The notes below the pieces were generated by a model. The model was not told the DNA's origin. It saw only the letters and a program-made list of their open reading frames with translations, and searched no databases. From Pachypanchax playfairii (Eukaryota; Chordata; Actinopteri; Cyprinodontiformes; Aplocheilidae): a stretch of 64,000 bases of DNA. Below, one piece after another: positions 24,401 to 36,695 of the stretch. Made by a program: the position numbers and the translations under genes. Location of the stretch: NCBI GenBank assembly GCA_006937955.1, contig SSNP01000014.1, positions 143,294 to 207,293 on the forward strand, read 5' to 3'. Position 1 is the first letter of the stretch. Every line of letters starts with the position of its first letter.

Positions 24401-27400
24401 TAATAAATGAGCTGCAAAAAAGAGGCGATGAAACAGAGGATTGTCCAGGGGTTTCATATTGGGCCAATGTTAATTGCCCATGTACATTTGCCCAAGGGTG
24501 TTTGATGCATTATTTACAATGGACTCTTTATTGGGATCCTTGTGTTTCCTCACTCATTTGTTAAACCCAAATGAACCCTTATTTGTGATGCCCATTTTGA
24601 ATCAATGTCTATATTTTCCATTGGGGATTCGGCCAGGTCACAAATAGAGAACCTGGCAGTGCACAAGTGTTTGACACGAGTGGGCTTTAGATAAAGATGC
24701 CAATGCTGTTTTTGGTCCTTGTACCCCTTCCTAATGAATGCCTGTACAGGGCTCATTTTGGAAGAAATTTTTTACTTTGATAATGATTTTTTTTCTGTGG
24801 CTAGTTAACAAATCTATTTCACCCTGTGGTTTTTTTGTGTGCTTTTTTTAAACAACCCAATACATATTTATAAATCTGTTCTAAATCTGGCTAAAAAAAG
24901 AACACAGTCTGATCCATTTTTATAATTTACTATTTTTTTCTTTGCGAGCGTGTCACTAATTTTTCCACTTTTTTTTTTTTTTTACTTTATTTTGCATCCA
25001 GACATGTAGGCAGGTATTAAAATGACTATCGTAAATAATCCAAATATTATTATTGAAAAACATTTGGATTAGATCGTCATCTGCAGAATACAAGAATAAA
25101 TAATTTTTAGAAAGTAAATAGAACTTAAACATTAACACCTGTGGGCTTTTTAAAAAAGAGATGATGCAAAAAAGGGAAAAAAAAAACTGTTCACTAAAAC
25201 TTTACTTTCTTTGCCTTGAGAGAAACCATAAATGTAAAATAGAAACTATTAAGGTCAAGCCTTAGACTTGAGCTTGTCTGTTTATTCAAAAGAATGCAAA
25301 TGCTTCTAAAATTACCTCTGGCACATTTCAGGCAAAGATGCAAAAACATGAGCAATGAAGAGAAAAAAAAAAGGCTTGAAGAGGCAATGACTTTGTGCCA
25401 TTGAGCAAATCAATGGATCAGTCATTCACTCAATCGTCTGCTCCCATTTGGATTTCTGCTCAGAAACGTGAAGTTCATCCGCACGAGAACGCTATCAGGG
25501 TACACAAAAGCGGGTTGAATTTCCCTGCCTGGGCAGCGCTTCCTCTCATGCCAGCTGTGACTTATCTTACAAGAGCTGAAATGGAAATGCAGCATACCTG
25601 GCGGCTGATACTCAGCCAGACGTTTGCAGACCGCTCTGTGACAACACACTGTGTGACACATGACTAAAGCTGCTATCGGCAACTTCTAGTGCTTTTCACA
25701 TATACTCTTCTATAGGGTTTGCGTATATATTCAGCACAGGTGATAAATAATTCATTATGGAAAATCAATGGATTAGTTGGTTATTTAGTCTAACTAAATG
25801 CAGATTTGGTTTCAGTCTGCTTAAAAGCTTTAATTTCCTGACATGGAAAGCTTTTAATATCAACTAACAGAATAATTATTTTCATTTCAATCTATTTATT
25901 AAACAAGCAATAATTCTGGGAGGTTATAGACTGAAATGAACTGTTTGAAGTAAAGCTATGGTCACATTGACCCATACAAATGGTAATACTCACCCTATGA
26001 ATGATTTTTGGACCATTTCTTATCCTTAAGCATCTTAAGCATATGCAGCTTGTACGTAAATTCATGGCCAGGTTGATGGTCTTGTTCAAGATTTTCCACG
26101 AATGCACCATGAAAACCCTCTGCGTAGGGCTACCGGTTGAATGCCTTGGAAACAACTAAAGATTTTTAGATAAAACAGACCATAATAAAATACAGTTGTT
26201 TTCAGAAATGTAAACTTCTTATGTTTCATGATGAGTGGTGCAACACAAAGGTGTTATGGTCATCCAGAGGTCCACCATGTCATTGCCTTCCAACTGGTCT
26301 TTTACTGGTCTTTATTGGTGCTGCCTTGTCCATGGCCCCAACTACAGCATCCTGGTTCTCCTGCCACTTCAGAATGAAAACAGCTGCTACAACCGCTAGA
26401 GCTTCTTTGTCATCTTGCGTCTGCAACTGTAGAGGGTATAGCTAGATTCTTCTCAGCATTATTACGATCTTGAAAATTAAAAAAAAACTTTTCTACAAAA
26501 TTTGGAGCAGAGGTGATGATCAAGACACAGAATTGGGGAGTTATCAGATGGCTCTCACTTATAAACCCTGACAAAATATGCGGAAAGCTGTAGGACCTTC
26601 CTATCATCGACTTGAGAATGCCTTATGTCAACAATTGTCACAATTCTCATCATTAAACCACACAAAGGAACGTAAGAAGTCTACATCTAGCATGTGGTAG
26701 AAAATAATTTCATCTTCTCTGGGATGACTCAAGTTGCTCTTACTAACTTCCTGAAATGGCTGTACTATGCCCCTGATTTCAAAGGAACTGAGAGATTTAT
26801 ATGAAGCAAAAAAGGGCATGGTTCTGTTGGCCCTTTGATTGAATTGTACTATGTCCAAGGTATAAACAACCTCTTAGTCCACTGAGAACTTCAGGCCCAC
26901 CCCGCAACCCTTGGACAGGCTAAAATGCATACAGAAAATACCGGAGCGAGTGACTATTTTATCAGAGCTGAAATGTATTAAATTGTCTCAGCTAACCAAG
27001 TTAATGGGGTTATTGAAATCGCATAAGAGTCTTACTTTAAAAACATGGCAAGCAGGGTGTGTGCTTCAGAAAAGGAGAGTGTGATTCATTGTTCATATAA
27101 GCTGGTCTCAATGATATTTAAGACCCATAAAATTCAATTCCCGCCAGAATTTGTTCTGCGCCCTGGGAACATCCAATCAGCTTTGCACACCTCGCTACAT
27201 CCCCATGGGTCCTACAAAAGATTTTAAACCTTTTATCTAAGCTGGTGTGTTTGTACCTATTTGCATTCCCTCTGAGCTATACAGTCACTGAGATTTCCTC
27301 TCAGATAAAGTGTGCCCATTAATCTCTCCTCAACTGATGTGTTCCCTCCTGCAGTTTTTTTTTTTTTTTTGTGCTCCGTCATCCACATCAGCCTGAATCC

Positions 27401-27752
27401 CTGGTGGAAGTGACTTTATCTACAAGGGACACTTGAATTAGAATATTTATTTCCTAGTAGTCTGTCCAGATACTGTTGGCTCTTTTGAATTAAATCAGGA
27501 TTTATTCACTGTTTTGAAAAACCATTGAGGGTAGAATAATAAGATATGATCTCCACTTTATTGTGAACAAAGATATCAAGTATTTTCTTTGTTATTAGAG
27601 GCATTGTAGTGATATAGAAATTGACAGAACACAGTACCTTGTTGTTTTGGGGAGTTGTATTTTAATAAAGCTAAAATTTGACATTGTTTTCCAGCTTTAA
27701 TATTGTGTCAATCATGTCAGCTACTGTAATGAAATATTGCCGTTCTGATAAT
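18403..27752. other. Intron 1, proximal 9.3 kb, no gene recognised
   Basis: Mostly AT-rich single-copy-looking DNA. It holds a near-perfect small hairpin at 19830-19870, a short CA run near 20130-20145 and several homopolymers. The 108-codon frame at 22942-23268 has no recognisable domain. 24390-24770 has balanced composition and many homeodomain-type TAAT cores, and could be conserved noncoding sequence. Minus-strand debris at about 25890-26860 looks slightly coding-like but is broken by stops. Confidence 0.5.
19830..19870. repeat. 41-bp near-perfect hairpin
   Basis: ATACATACTGAA pairs with TTCAGTATGTAT, and GCACAT pairs with ATGTGC, with one A/C mismatch between the blocks and a 3-base loop (GAT). 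The arms are 19830-19848 and 19852-19870. It could form a cruciform or an RNA stem in the intron, or be the scar of a small foldback element. Confidence 0.8.
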
Positions 27753-28266
27753 TTTAAGCAAAAAGATCATGTTTTCACAGGATTAAAATAAGTATAACAA
27801 AAAAATTTCAACATAACTTACTGGCTAATTATTATACTAATAGGTATGATAATCTAGATACATTTAAATAATATTTATTTGTGGTGTTGGGGATTTCGGT
27901 GCACAGATACAGTGCAGACCAAAAGTTTGGACACACCTTCCTTTTTCTTTTTGAATGAGAAGGTGTGTCCAAACGTTTGGTCTGTACTGTACATATGATG
28001 GGTGAAAGTACCCAATGTGGAGGTGTTGACAATCACATTTTCAATTAAATTAATCATCAGATAATTAATGTACTAAAAACACTGGTTTTCGATCTGTTTC
28101 TCATTAACTATAGACTTTTATATTGATATTTAAAATTCAGGTTGAAATTTAGTTTAATCACAAATATTGAGATGGATTTTAAACTCAATACCAGCCAGTA
28201 AATTAGCTGGGTTATTAGCATCTCAAGCTAACCTCCAGTAGGCTGTTTCTTCACATACTAACTTCT
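27753..28266 (+). repeat. 514-bp direct duplication, copy 1
   Basis: Runs from TTTAAGCAAAAAGATCATG to CACATACTAACTTCT and stops exactly at the assembly gap. Copy 2 (28735-29248) is the same length and differs at only about half a dozen positions that I noticed. It contains the 80-bp foldback at 27910. Ending at a gap suggests an assembly duplication of one locus rather than a true tandem repeat. Confidence 0.9.
27910..27989. mobile_element. 80-bp Tc1-derived foldback MITE, copy 1
   Basis: CAGTGCAGACCAAAAGTTTG at the left and its inverse CAAACGTTTGGTCTGTACTG at the right, with two mismatches over about 31 bp, flanked by TA on both sides (27908-27909, 27990-27991). The termini match a common fish Tc1-type inverted repeat. 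Almost nothing but the two ends remains. Confidence 0.8.
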
Positions 28267-28317
28267 NNNNNNNNNNNNNNNNNNNNNNNNNNNNNNNNNN
28301 NNNNNNNNNNNNNNNNN
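28267..28317. other. Assembly gap (51 N)
   Basis: Run of 51 N immediately after duplication copy 1. Its true size is unknown. Confidence 0.99.
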
Positions 28318-28735
28318 CTTCAGCCACTCTTCTCTAGTTTTTTCATCCTTCGGGAGTGAGTGGAAACTTCCAGCATGGGTTGAGCATCCTTGGACACAAC
28401 AGGTCCCCATTTGCGTAGCCATCTCTTCTCAAGTGCAGCAGCACAAGCTAGCACAACGCAGCTAACGGTGTATGGGCTGGGGGTGGGGTGGGGGGGGGGG
28501 CTGTTTAGTTACTGTGCACTGTTATTGGACGCTATGAAATACGTAGGATGAAATGCCACGTAGGAAAAATAGTGCTTTCCGATTCAACCGTTTTTTAAAT
28601 ATGAAACAAAGCGGACCGCCCACAAACAGGAACTTTGATACTCGCTTTGGACGTTCACACGGCCTCATCAGTGCACAACACATCATGATATACCCCAAAA
28701 AACTCAAAAAAGTGCATTTTGATGTCATAACCCCT
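28318..28735. mobile_element. Probable nonautonomous TTAA-type transposon, right part
   Basis: Unlike its surroundings this stretch is GC- and CpG-richer and has a G-run near 28490. Its right end reads GATGTCATAACCCCT followed by TTAA (28736-28739). At the corresponding point in duplication copy 1 the sequence has a lone TTAA (27754-27757) with unrelated DNA on its left, as expected of an unoccupied target site. The left end is presumably in the gap. The 71-codon frame at 28553-28768 has no recognised domain. Confidence 0.5.
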
Positions 28736-29248
28736 TTAAGCAAAAATATCATGTTTTCACAGGATTAAAATAAGTATAACAAAAAATTTTCAACATAACT
28801 TACTGGCTAATTATTATACTAATAGGTATGATAATCTAGATTCATTTAAATAATATTTATTTGTGGTGTTGGGGATTTCGGTGCACAGATACAGTGCAGA
28901 CCAAAAGTTTGGACACACCTTCCTTTTTCTTTTTGAATGAGAAGGTGTGTCCAAACGTTTGGTCTGTACTGTACATATGATGGGTGAAAGTACCCAATGT
29001 GGAGTTGTTGACAATCACATTTTCAATTAAATTAGTCATCAGATAAGTAATGTACTAAAAACACTGGTTTTCGATCTGTTTCTCATTAACTATAGACTTT
29101 TATATTGATATTTAAAATTCAGGTTGAAATTTAGTTTAATCACAAATATTGAGATGGATTTTAAACTCAATACCAGCCAGTAAATTAGCTGGGTTATTAG
29201 CATCTCAAGCTAACCTCCAGTAGGCTGTTTCTTCACATACTAACTTCT
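28735..29248 (+). repeat. 514-bp direct duplication, copy 2
   Basis: Same 514 bp as 27753-28266, including the 80-bp foldback, with scattered single-base differences (for example GATCATG versus TATCATG, GGAGGTGTTG versus GGAGTTGTTG). It continues past 29248 into sequence that has no counterpart after copy 1, because copy 1 ends at the gap. Confidence 0.9.
28892..28971. mobile_element. 80-bp Tc1-derived foldback MITE, copy 2
   Basis: Same element as at 27910-27989, carried along in the duplication, with the same flanking TA dinucleotides (28890-28891, 28972-28973). Confidence 0.8.
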
Positions 29249-32200
29249 AGCTTGTTTGTTTGAAAAAAGCATGAATTTTAAAAACCATGAGCTTCACTCC
29301 TCTAACTTATAAGCCTTGGCTGTGTTCAGTGTTATCAGAAAGAAATGTACAAACGGCTAACGTTTCCTGTTTGACAGCTTATAGCAACAGGTAGATAAAG
29401 GGGAGCCCTACTTTGTTCTCTTTACGACTGGAGAAAAACACCCATACTGCCTCAGGCACTTCATTAAAAGGCATCTAAATCTCAGAAAAAGTATGACTGA
29501 GAAATTAAGTTTTGTGGTTTTGACACCTTTTACCACTGTGGTATTATTTGAAACCAGAAATCGGACTAGCGAGGGCATTCATTTTAAAGGATGTGTTGGA
29601 CGCTAGGTTATTATTGTGATAAGGTGCATTGTGTTTCAGTGTCATTACAGAATGCCATACATTGTATTTACGCTTGCGGACTATTTCTTCTCTTGTAGTT
29701 AATCTTCCTTTTACACAGCAGCAGTTATACTGAATAGTGTGCAATACAGTTATGAGAAGCTTTGGGGTGAAAAGAGGGGTTTGACTTCACACATTGTTGG
29801 TTTATGCAGAATCATTGGTATGCAATGCTGGTATTTCTTTTGCCACAGTTCTGTTGCAGAGGACACTGAAAACATTTTCCCGTTATTTTATTTGGCTTTG
29901 AGCTATGATCTAACAATATTTACCCTCAGATATGTGACAGAGCTCATTTGAGGTCACTGTGACTGGTAAAGAGTATCAGCATGCTCACATTTAATTACAA
30001 GCATTTATTTTGTGTTGATTTGTATCTATTTATCATTGAATTCAGTTACTATTTGCCAGATCTTTAATGCTGAGATGTTTTGAGTTATATAAATAAATTG
30101 AATACAGCTAAAAATGACACAAATGTCTTAGATCAAATTTAAGAAAGTGTTGATAGCTCACATATTTGGCCTTTAGACATATTCTCCTTTAATCTGCTTC
30201 ACTGTGATGTAGCATAACACATTCACAGGGAGTCTGAAAAACACATTTACATGTCTGGTTTGCAGCTAATGTTACCTCTTTAAATTATTTAGCCTCAGTT
30301 CTATGAACATTCCTTATGATCTTGGCTCTGACCAGAACTTAAGTTCCATCCTTTTTATTACATTTTTCAGTGGGTATGAAATGCGTGCACGGATTGAAAA
30401 GCCAACAGATTCCGATTTATGAGTTGTCTGTCCCATGCAGGCCACAAATTAAAGTTTAATTTCCACAAGAGTGGATGAGAATTACCAGGGTTAGAAACTG
30501 TGGGACTTTCAGATCCAGACAAATGAACATGTGATGGCTAACTAACTGGACATGGTGTCGGTCAACAAACTAAAGAAGACAAGAGTAATCAATGTAGTTA
30601 TCCCAAGTGAAAGTAACATCAAGAAGAAGGAACATGAGAAGCATCCAAAACATTTTTGGCACTTTGTTCTTTGTTATTTTGTATTAATAAATACTACTAT
30701 TAATTATATAAGCTCAACTACCTTTAAATATAAAATAATATAGAAATACATAAAACACATTTTGAAAACAAAGGAAAGTAATCCCATATTGGTTTAAGTA
30801 TCTGCTTTCCACCCATTAGGCCAATAGTGTGATCACTGTTGTGTAATATGACCGCAATAAGGACAAATGCCCTATTAGATCTGTAATGAGACAGCTTAGC
30901 AAACAAAATTAATGGGATCTCTTCAGTTATCAGCACTTAGGCTCATAGCTATGCAATATCAGTGTCAGGGAGAAGACTCCTTCCCAGCTAAAGTGAACAC
31001 ATGCATAAGCAAGTGAAATTCAGTTGCCTCCACGCTTCAGGCAGTTTTCCAACGGATTAGCTTTGAAACTCAAATTTCAATGTTTGTTAACATTATTAAT
31101 ATTTTGATCAAATCTGTAGACATGCCTTTAAGGGGGAAAAAGTAAATATATTCAACAGAAAATGACCCTGACGCTATTTCATTTCATTCTTTAGAATGTT
31201 TTCAAATATACTTTTCATACCGTTTGCTATTTACGGAAATTATATTGTGGGTGAGAATTTGTAATAACTGGCACATGTATTGCTATGAGGCTGAGAATGT
31301 GTGCAAGAAGGGAAAAAAAAATCCTGTATTATTATAATTATATTATTATTATTAGAAAATAAGGGGGGGAAAAGGTTGAGGTCATGGCGAGGTTTCCAGA
31401 TGTTCACAATGCATTTCTGTGCAATTTTACCTTTTTTTTTTTTTCTTTGGGTTATGCATAACAAAGAGGAGTGTAGTGAGGGTTGGTTAGAAAGATGTTT
31501 TAAAATGATTTATTCCTTTTTTATTGCAACTGATTTGGCTGTAATAACTTTTACATCCGCTCCTGTTGTTCAAAAGCCCTCAGTACAAATCACTGGTGCT
31601 GTTTCCATTTATTCTGACCTCTGACATGATTAGATTACTGTAAATTACACACTGCTCTTAAGCCTGTCTTAGAAATGTATTTTTTATTATTCAGACGGGG
31701 AGAATACCAGTTAGAGTCCATCACCCTGCTGTAAAATTTAGTGACGACAGACTTACCAGGTCAAATTGAGCCACTGCACAGTTTATAAGGAGCACATCGA
31801 TTCTCAAGAGATAAAACAAAACCCAAAACAGAACATTACTATCTCTCAAGCTGATTACAATTGTATTCGTTAAACCATACATAATTGGCCATTTTATACA
31901 TTATGTAGAAAAGTTAGATTTGTATTCACTAAGATTACATAACCTCTATGAAGTTAATGAGCTCATATGAATTTTATGGAATTATGTGAGAAAATCTTTT
32001 CTCTATAATAACTGAAGTGAAAAATACACCTTAGTAATATATTCAATCCAGTATAAATGAAAACTGAAGCTGAGATTCAAATTCCAACCTAAAATCTTTA
32101 ATCAAGATCTAAACTGAAGCATTAAACCAACAGTTTACCGTAATTTAAGAGTTTACTAGTTCAGTAATTATTTCTGACATGAACTTTTAATCAGTCATGA

Positions 32201-35200
32201 CAATCGGATTCTGAATGTGTGTTGCTGAGTACCTGATAACACTGAGTTAGATTACAACAACGTTTAGGCTGTGTTTATTAAACTTTAAAGTTCTGAAAAT
32301 CACCGTATGAAAAATTGCCTCTGATCATGTCAGAGGTTCGGTGGTTTCTTTAAGTAGGGAGTTTCTTAGAGTATGCTATCATCTCCTAAGTACGTCTGTT
32401 AGCTTCAAAGTGTCCAATTATTCTCATGTCCTGAGAATGTTCTGCTGCTAAAGTATCCATCTGGATTTTATACATTAACTCTGGAGAAAGTTTAAAACTA
32501 CACGAGTGTGTCCCAAGAATTTTATTTTCTTCTTCTGTAGCTTTTACAGTCTTTGCCTTTTGATTTCTTGTTGACTTCAAATGTTACAGTAACAATAGCT
32601 TCTGATATCTCACATTTTGGCTCCTCCGCTAGAAGTCCAACAGAATTCGAATCAGAACTGTCATCAAATCAGAACTGTTGAAATGTTTGGAAATGCCCTT
32701 GTTCTTTAACAAGTATTCCAAAACTGTGATGTAACAGCATGGTTTGGCTTTTTACGCAGTTCTTTCTTTCTGATCACGTTCATTCAGCCCATAAACACAT
32801 ACAACTTCCTGAAGTAGTGATGTTGGCTGAGAAACTGTTTAAGTAGCCATGTGGTTCCACTTGAATGTGCTGCTGATTGGCTGAAAGTTGATATGCAAAT
32901 CATGTTGTATCACCCCTACGGAACTAGGAAGATGCTGCCGCTGGGAATTTCCTCTCTGAAAGTTCCCAGATTTAAAAAAAAAAAGTTTATGGGTTTAAAA
33001 CCCTTCACACTGTGGTGAGTTCATCATGAACTGGCATATTTTACAATAAAAAATAAAACATATCTTTCACAAAAATACGTTTTTTGCTGTTTTAGGACTC
33101 GTGTTAGGCCAACTGGTTTCTCAGTTGCTCAACAGATTTAATAGTAAAATAAAAATACAAGACAAATTGGTTCCATATTGGCTTTAGTTTGGCCCATGTA
33201 TCCACATTTATCACCTGTTGAATGCTGTCAGATTCTTTAATATTAATAAACTGTTGGACAACCTGATGATGAATTTATTCCTTGGTGCTTTCACTCTTAC
33301 ATGCTCTGATCTACAAGAATTTGCCAAACTCACTAAGATGATGGAGTAGTTAGATGATTGCCAAGATGTTGCCTCTCATCAGTCATATTAATTGCATTTA
33401 TATGTCATTATTACAGCCTTCTAATGGATGAACGCTACTTGCAGGCGTGCTCTCTTGTCCTTAATTAAATTGAGTTTGAATCATTTTTTTTCTCCCATTC
33501 TTCTTCCAAAGTAAATTCTAACCTGACTGCTATGTTATCTGGTGTTTTCATAAAGAAATTATGTCTAAATTTGGTTCTTCATGAATTTGAAGAAGTTTTT
33601 AGGTTTTCAACGTATTAATCCAGTGATGGTTAAAGGGTGCTTGGCTTAAGAAGTCCACATCTAACATATAGAGATAAAACAAGTGTATTTTTTTTAGGTA
33701 TTGATTTAATTTTTCAGACAGAAGTGGAAATGAACATTTTTTTGTGTGTCATTTTCTGCTGCATTGAACTAAAATCCTCACATTACACACTTGTAGTGTG
33801 TTTTTGTGGACCAGTCCTGAGATAGGTTCAAATCTAAGAAGTGATATGTTTAAAACTATGTTAGCTGAGTCCCTGTTTTTCTGTAGGAAACTGAATGTTT
33901 TGTAGAGCACGAAGGTGACAACAAACAGCAGCTAAATGGATTTTTAAAGCTGTCTGTCCACTGAGATCATGTTTGTTTTTTCTCTTTTTTTTCACAGAAT
34001 CATGTATGTTTGCTTAGAAATGTCTTCTGAATGATTACAAAAAATGTAAACTAGTTAAAAATGTTGATTCTTAACCGAATCATTAGAGTAAAAAATAAGC
34101 ATAATGGATTACATGTAGTCAATAACTCTTTGTTATTTTACTTAGTTAAACAAGCTGGATCCCTCGCCCATTATTTTTTGTTTTGGTTGTTTTTTTAGGG
34201 CGGGGCTTAACTTTTATGTGTTGCAGTAAATTGCCTCACAACTGATATTCAAATACAAAACTTTATCTACCTTCTGATGAGTTAATTTAATAAATAATGG
34301 TGGGGGAAAAAATCTAATCTAGGTAGCCCAAACAGCACAAAAAAAGGAAACAAAAAGTGTGAAAATCAAAGCGCTCAAGGAATTTTATGGGTTCCCCACA
34401 CCCCCGGCCATTTTCAGTCGTCTTTTTGAATTTAATCTTATCCTGTTACTCTGTAAAATATGTCAGTAGTAAACAAACGACAGCAGTACAAAAGAAAAAA
34501 AGGAATTATGTTCAATGGTTTTAAATTCCATAGAGAAAAATATTGTGGTTAATCTACTGTGCATGTCTGATTGGCAGAAACAATTTCAATAAATTATCAG
34601 AGCATATTTCTGTTGTCACATTCACAATAACTTGTTTTATGGACTCTTTTATGATAATTAGATAAGCTGCTATAATCCTCTAAAGTAACAAACCTTCATA
34701 TTTCCCTCAGACGTGAAGGAAAAAGCCAGTTAATCCTATTTTGTCATCACTTATTTGGATCACTAACAAACTTTTTTACAGATATGTTAAAACTTAGTCA
34801 GAAATCCCTTTAATGTGGCTGCAGTGACACAAGAGCTGCAGAGCTTTGAGTCAGTGTTTTCTTCTTTCAGAGCTAATGGTTGATAATTCATGACCTTTTA
34901 TAGCCTAAATTAATCCATAAGACTTACTTTTTCATTTGCTTATGTTCTTGGTTGTCTTCGATAATCTTTGCAATCTGTCTCTTAATAAGAAGAACTGATT
35001 TCGTTGCCAAGCATAAGGTTCTGACTTGAATAGTTTTATGCAGCTTGACTGTTTCATTTTTAGGAAAATCTAAATAACATGGTGGAAAAATCCTGCAACC
35101 CGAGGGGGGTTTATTATAAAGTTTGTGTCTCTGTGTCATTTCTCGTGTTTAAAAACCTGAGAAATGACAGCTGCAAGGTAAGAACAACATGAAGTAACAG

Positions 35201-35241
35201 ATGTCAACACCTGGAAAAAAGTCACTGAGGAGTAGTCGGGG
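29249..35241. other. Intron 1 stretch, no gene recognised
   Basis: AT-rich, with homopolymers (for example poly-T at 31430-31444) and a short ATT-rich tract near 31328-31355. Frames up to 107 codons (31301-31624) have no recognisable domain. Confidence 0.5.
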
Positions 35242-35409
35242 TCCGTGGTACTTTTTTGCGATTCGGATTCGTCTCGGAGGTTTTTGATTCACACGGCAAA
35301 CACCGCGAACGCAGGCCCAACTGACTCTCGTTTATTGGCTTGTTTAGGTGTTTGCCGTGTGAATCAAAAATCTCAGAGACGAATCCGAATCGCAAAAAAG
35401 TACCACGGA
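35242..35409. repeat. 168-bp foldback with 63-bp arms
   Basis: The left arm (35242-35304, starting TCCGTGGTACTTTTTTGCGA) and right arm (35347-35409) are inverse complements over 63 bp with two internal mismatches. A 42-bp loop separates them. The arms contain several CpG sites, unusual in this AT-rich intron and consistent with recent arrival. No clear target-site duplication was seen and I do not recognise the family. It may be a foldback transposon or MITE, or a hairpin created by template switching. Confidence 0.85.
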
Positions 35410-36122
35410 TGACGAGTAAAACACATCTCACAGAATAAATAAGGCCCCAATTGCAAAAAACGGGTGTTCTCCTTTAACTGTGTATGACTCCATTATGCAG
35501 ACAAGCCATGACTATGTGTAACGTATACTATTAAGATATTATACTGGAAAAATAATGTCACAGCAGCTTGCTTTGGTTAATAATTGGGAGACAATTAGCT
35601 CAGTGAATAGATTTCTAAAGTGTATTTTTGGTTTGTAACTCCTACATTTATTTGAGTTACAATTAACATGTCAGTTACAACTATATTTTATTGCATTTTA
35701 TTGTTGAAAATAAATGCAGTTATTCGTTGCTGTGCCAAAGTTATTCTTTGTGTATGAGGAATGTTTGAATTTCTGTGTGTGTAAAAATGTTTACTGTTTT
35801 AGTTGTAAAATCTAAAATATGTTCATCTTTACTTGCACATATAAATTTAAACTACATATTTTTATGACTATGTTGGATTTTTTAATATTTTGGTGTTTAA
35901 TGGATATTTTTGTGTACATTATGTTGTGTTTGGAGACAAAGGCTCATAATCTAAGTGGAACAGGAAATAAAATGTATTCATAGCCTGACAAAAAGTTTCT
36001 GAACCCCTATAACCTAAAAAAAAAACTTTATCTGTCATCTCGGTGTAATTGTTGGGTTACTTACGATTTTTTGTGTCAGCTTTTGTGTATTGAACATTAT
36101 CTTTTTTTTCACAACCTTCTGC
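35410..36122. other. Intron 1 stretch, nothing recognised
   Basis: AT-rich sequence between the foldback and the piggyBac-like MITE. No gene, repeat family or clear motif was recognised. Confidence 0.5.
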
Positions 36123-36126
36123 TTAA

Positions 36127-36691
36127 AGAGGCCATTTCATGCAAATTTCAGGAATTTGTGGTTATTTCTTAAGTATTAACCAGTAATANNTGAAACATTT
36201 TATATCTAAAAAACATTAGGAAACGCTGATCTGTCTGCATTACAATTTGGGTGGTTCCGGCCCCTTCTGTCAGGCCTCGAGCAGCAGCTCGGTCATATTC
36301 ATTTTTCGGATTTGCTGGACTCAGATTGGCTAACAAACTAGCCTATGAGATCATGGTATACTGTTTCCTGCCCCGCCGCGCATGGCAACAACAGACGTTC
36401 GCTCTTCCTGTTTGCCACGTCTTATAGCTTTTAGCCAGCAGCATGCTAGGTGTGGTTTCAACTGCAGGAGCTGCCGAATACTAACGAACAAAGGAGTTGT
36501 GACGAAACAAGTACCGGCCGTTCGAACTTGGGAGAACTCGGGTGTTATCGCCACCTGCGTAGTTTGAGAGATTAAAACTGAAAGAGAAGTTGTTGAACTG
36601 TTTTCACACCCACTATGAAGGTAAGAACACCTGTGGAGCTAAAATATTCAACAGAAACCTCAGAAAAAACGTTTTTAATGGAAGGGCCTCT
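36127..36691 (+). mobile_element. 565-bp piggyBac-like MITE with TTAA duplication
   Basis: Flanked by TTAA on both sides (36123-36126, 36692-36695). The termini are inverse: AGAGGCCATTTCATG at the left and AATGGAAGGGCCTCT at the right. The first ~350 bp resemble the start of the decayed element at 6754, which carries piggyBac coding debris, so this is probably a nonautonomous relative. Two bases are N (36189-36190). Near the right end an ATG AAG is followed directly by GTAAGA, which looks like a first-exon/donor boundary inherited from an autonomous parent. No transposase is encoded. Confidence 0.72.
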
Positions 36692-36695
36692 TTAA

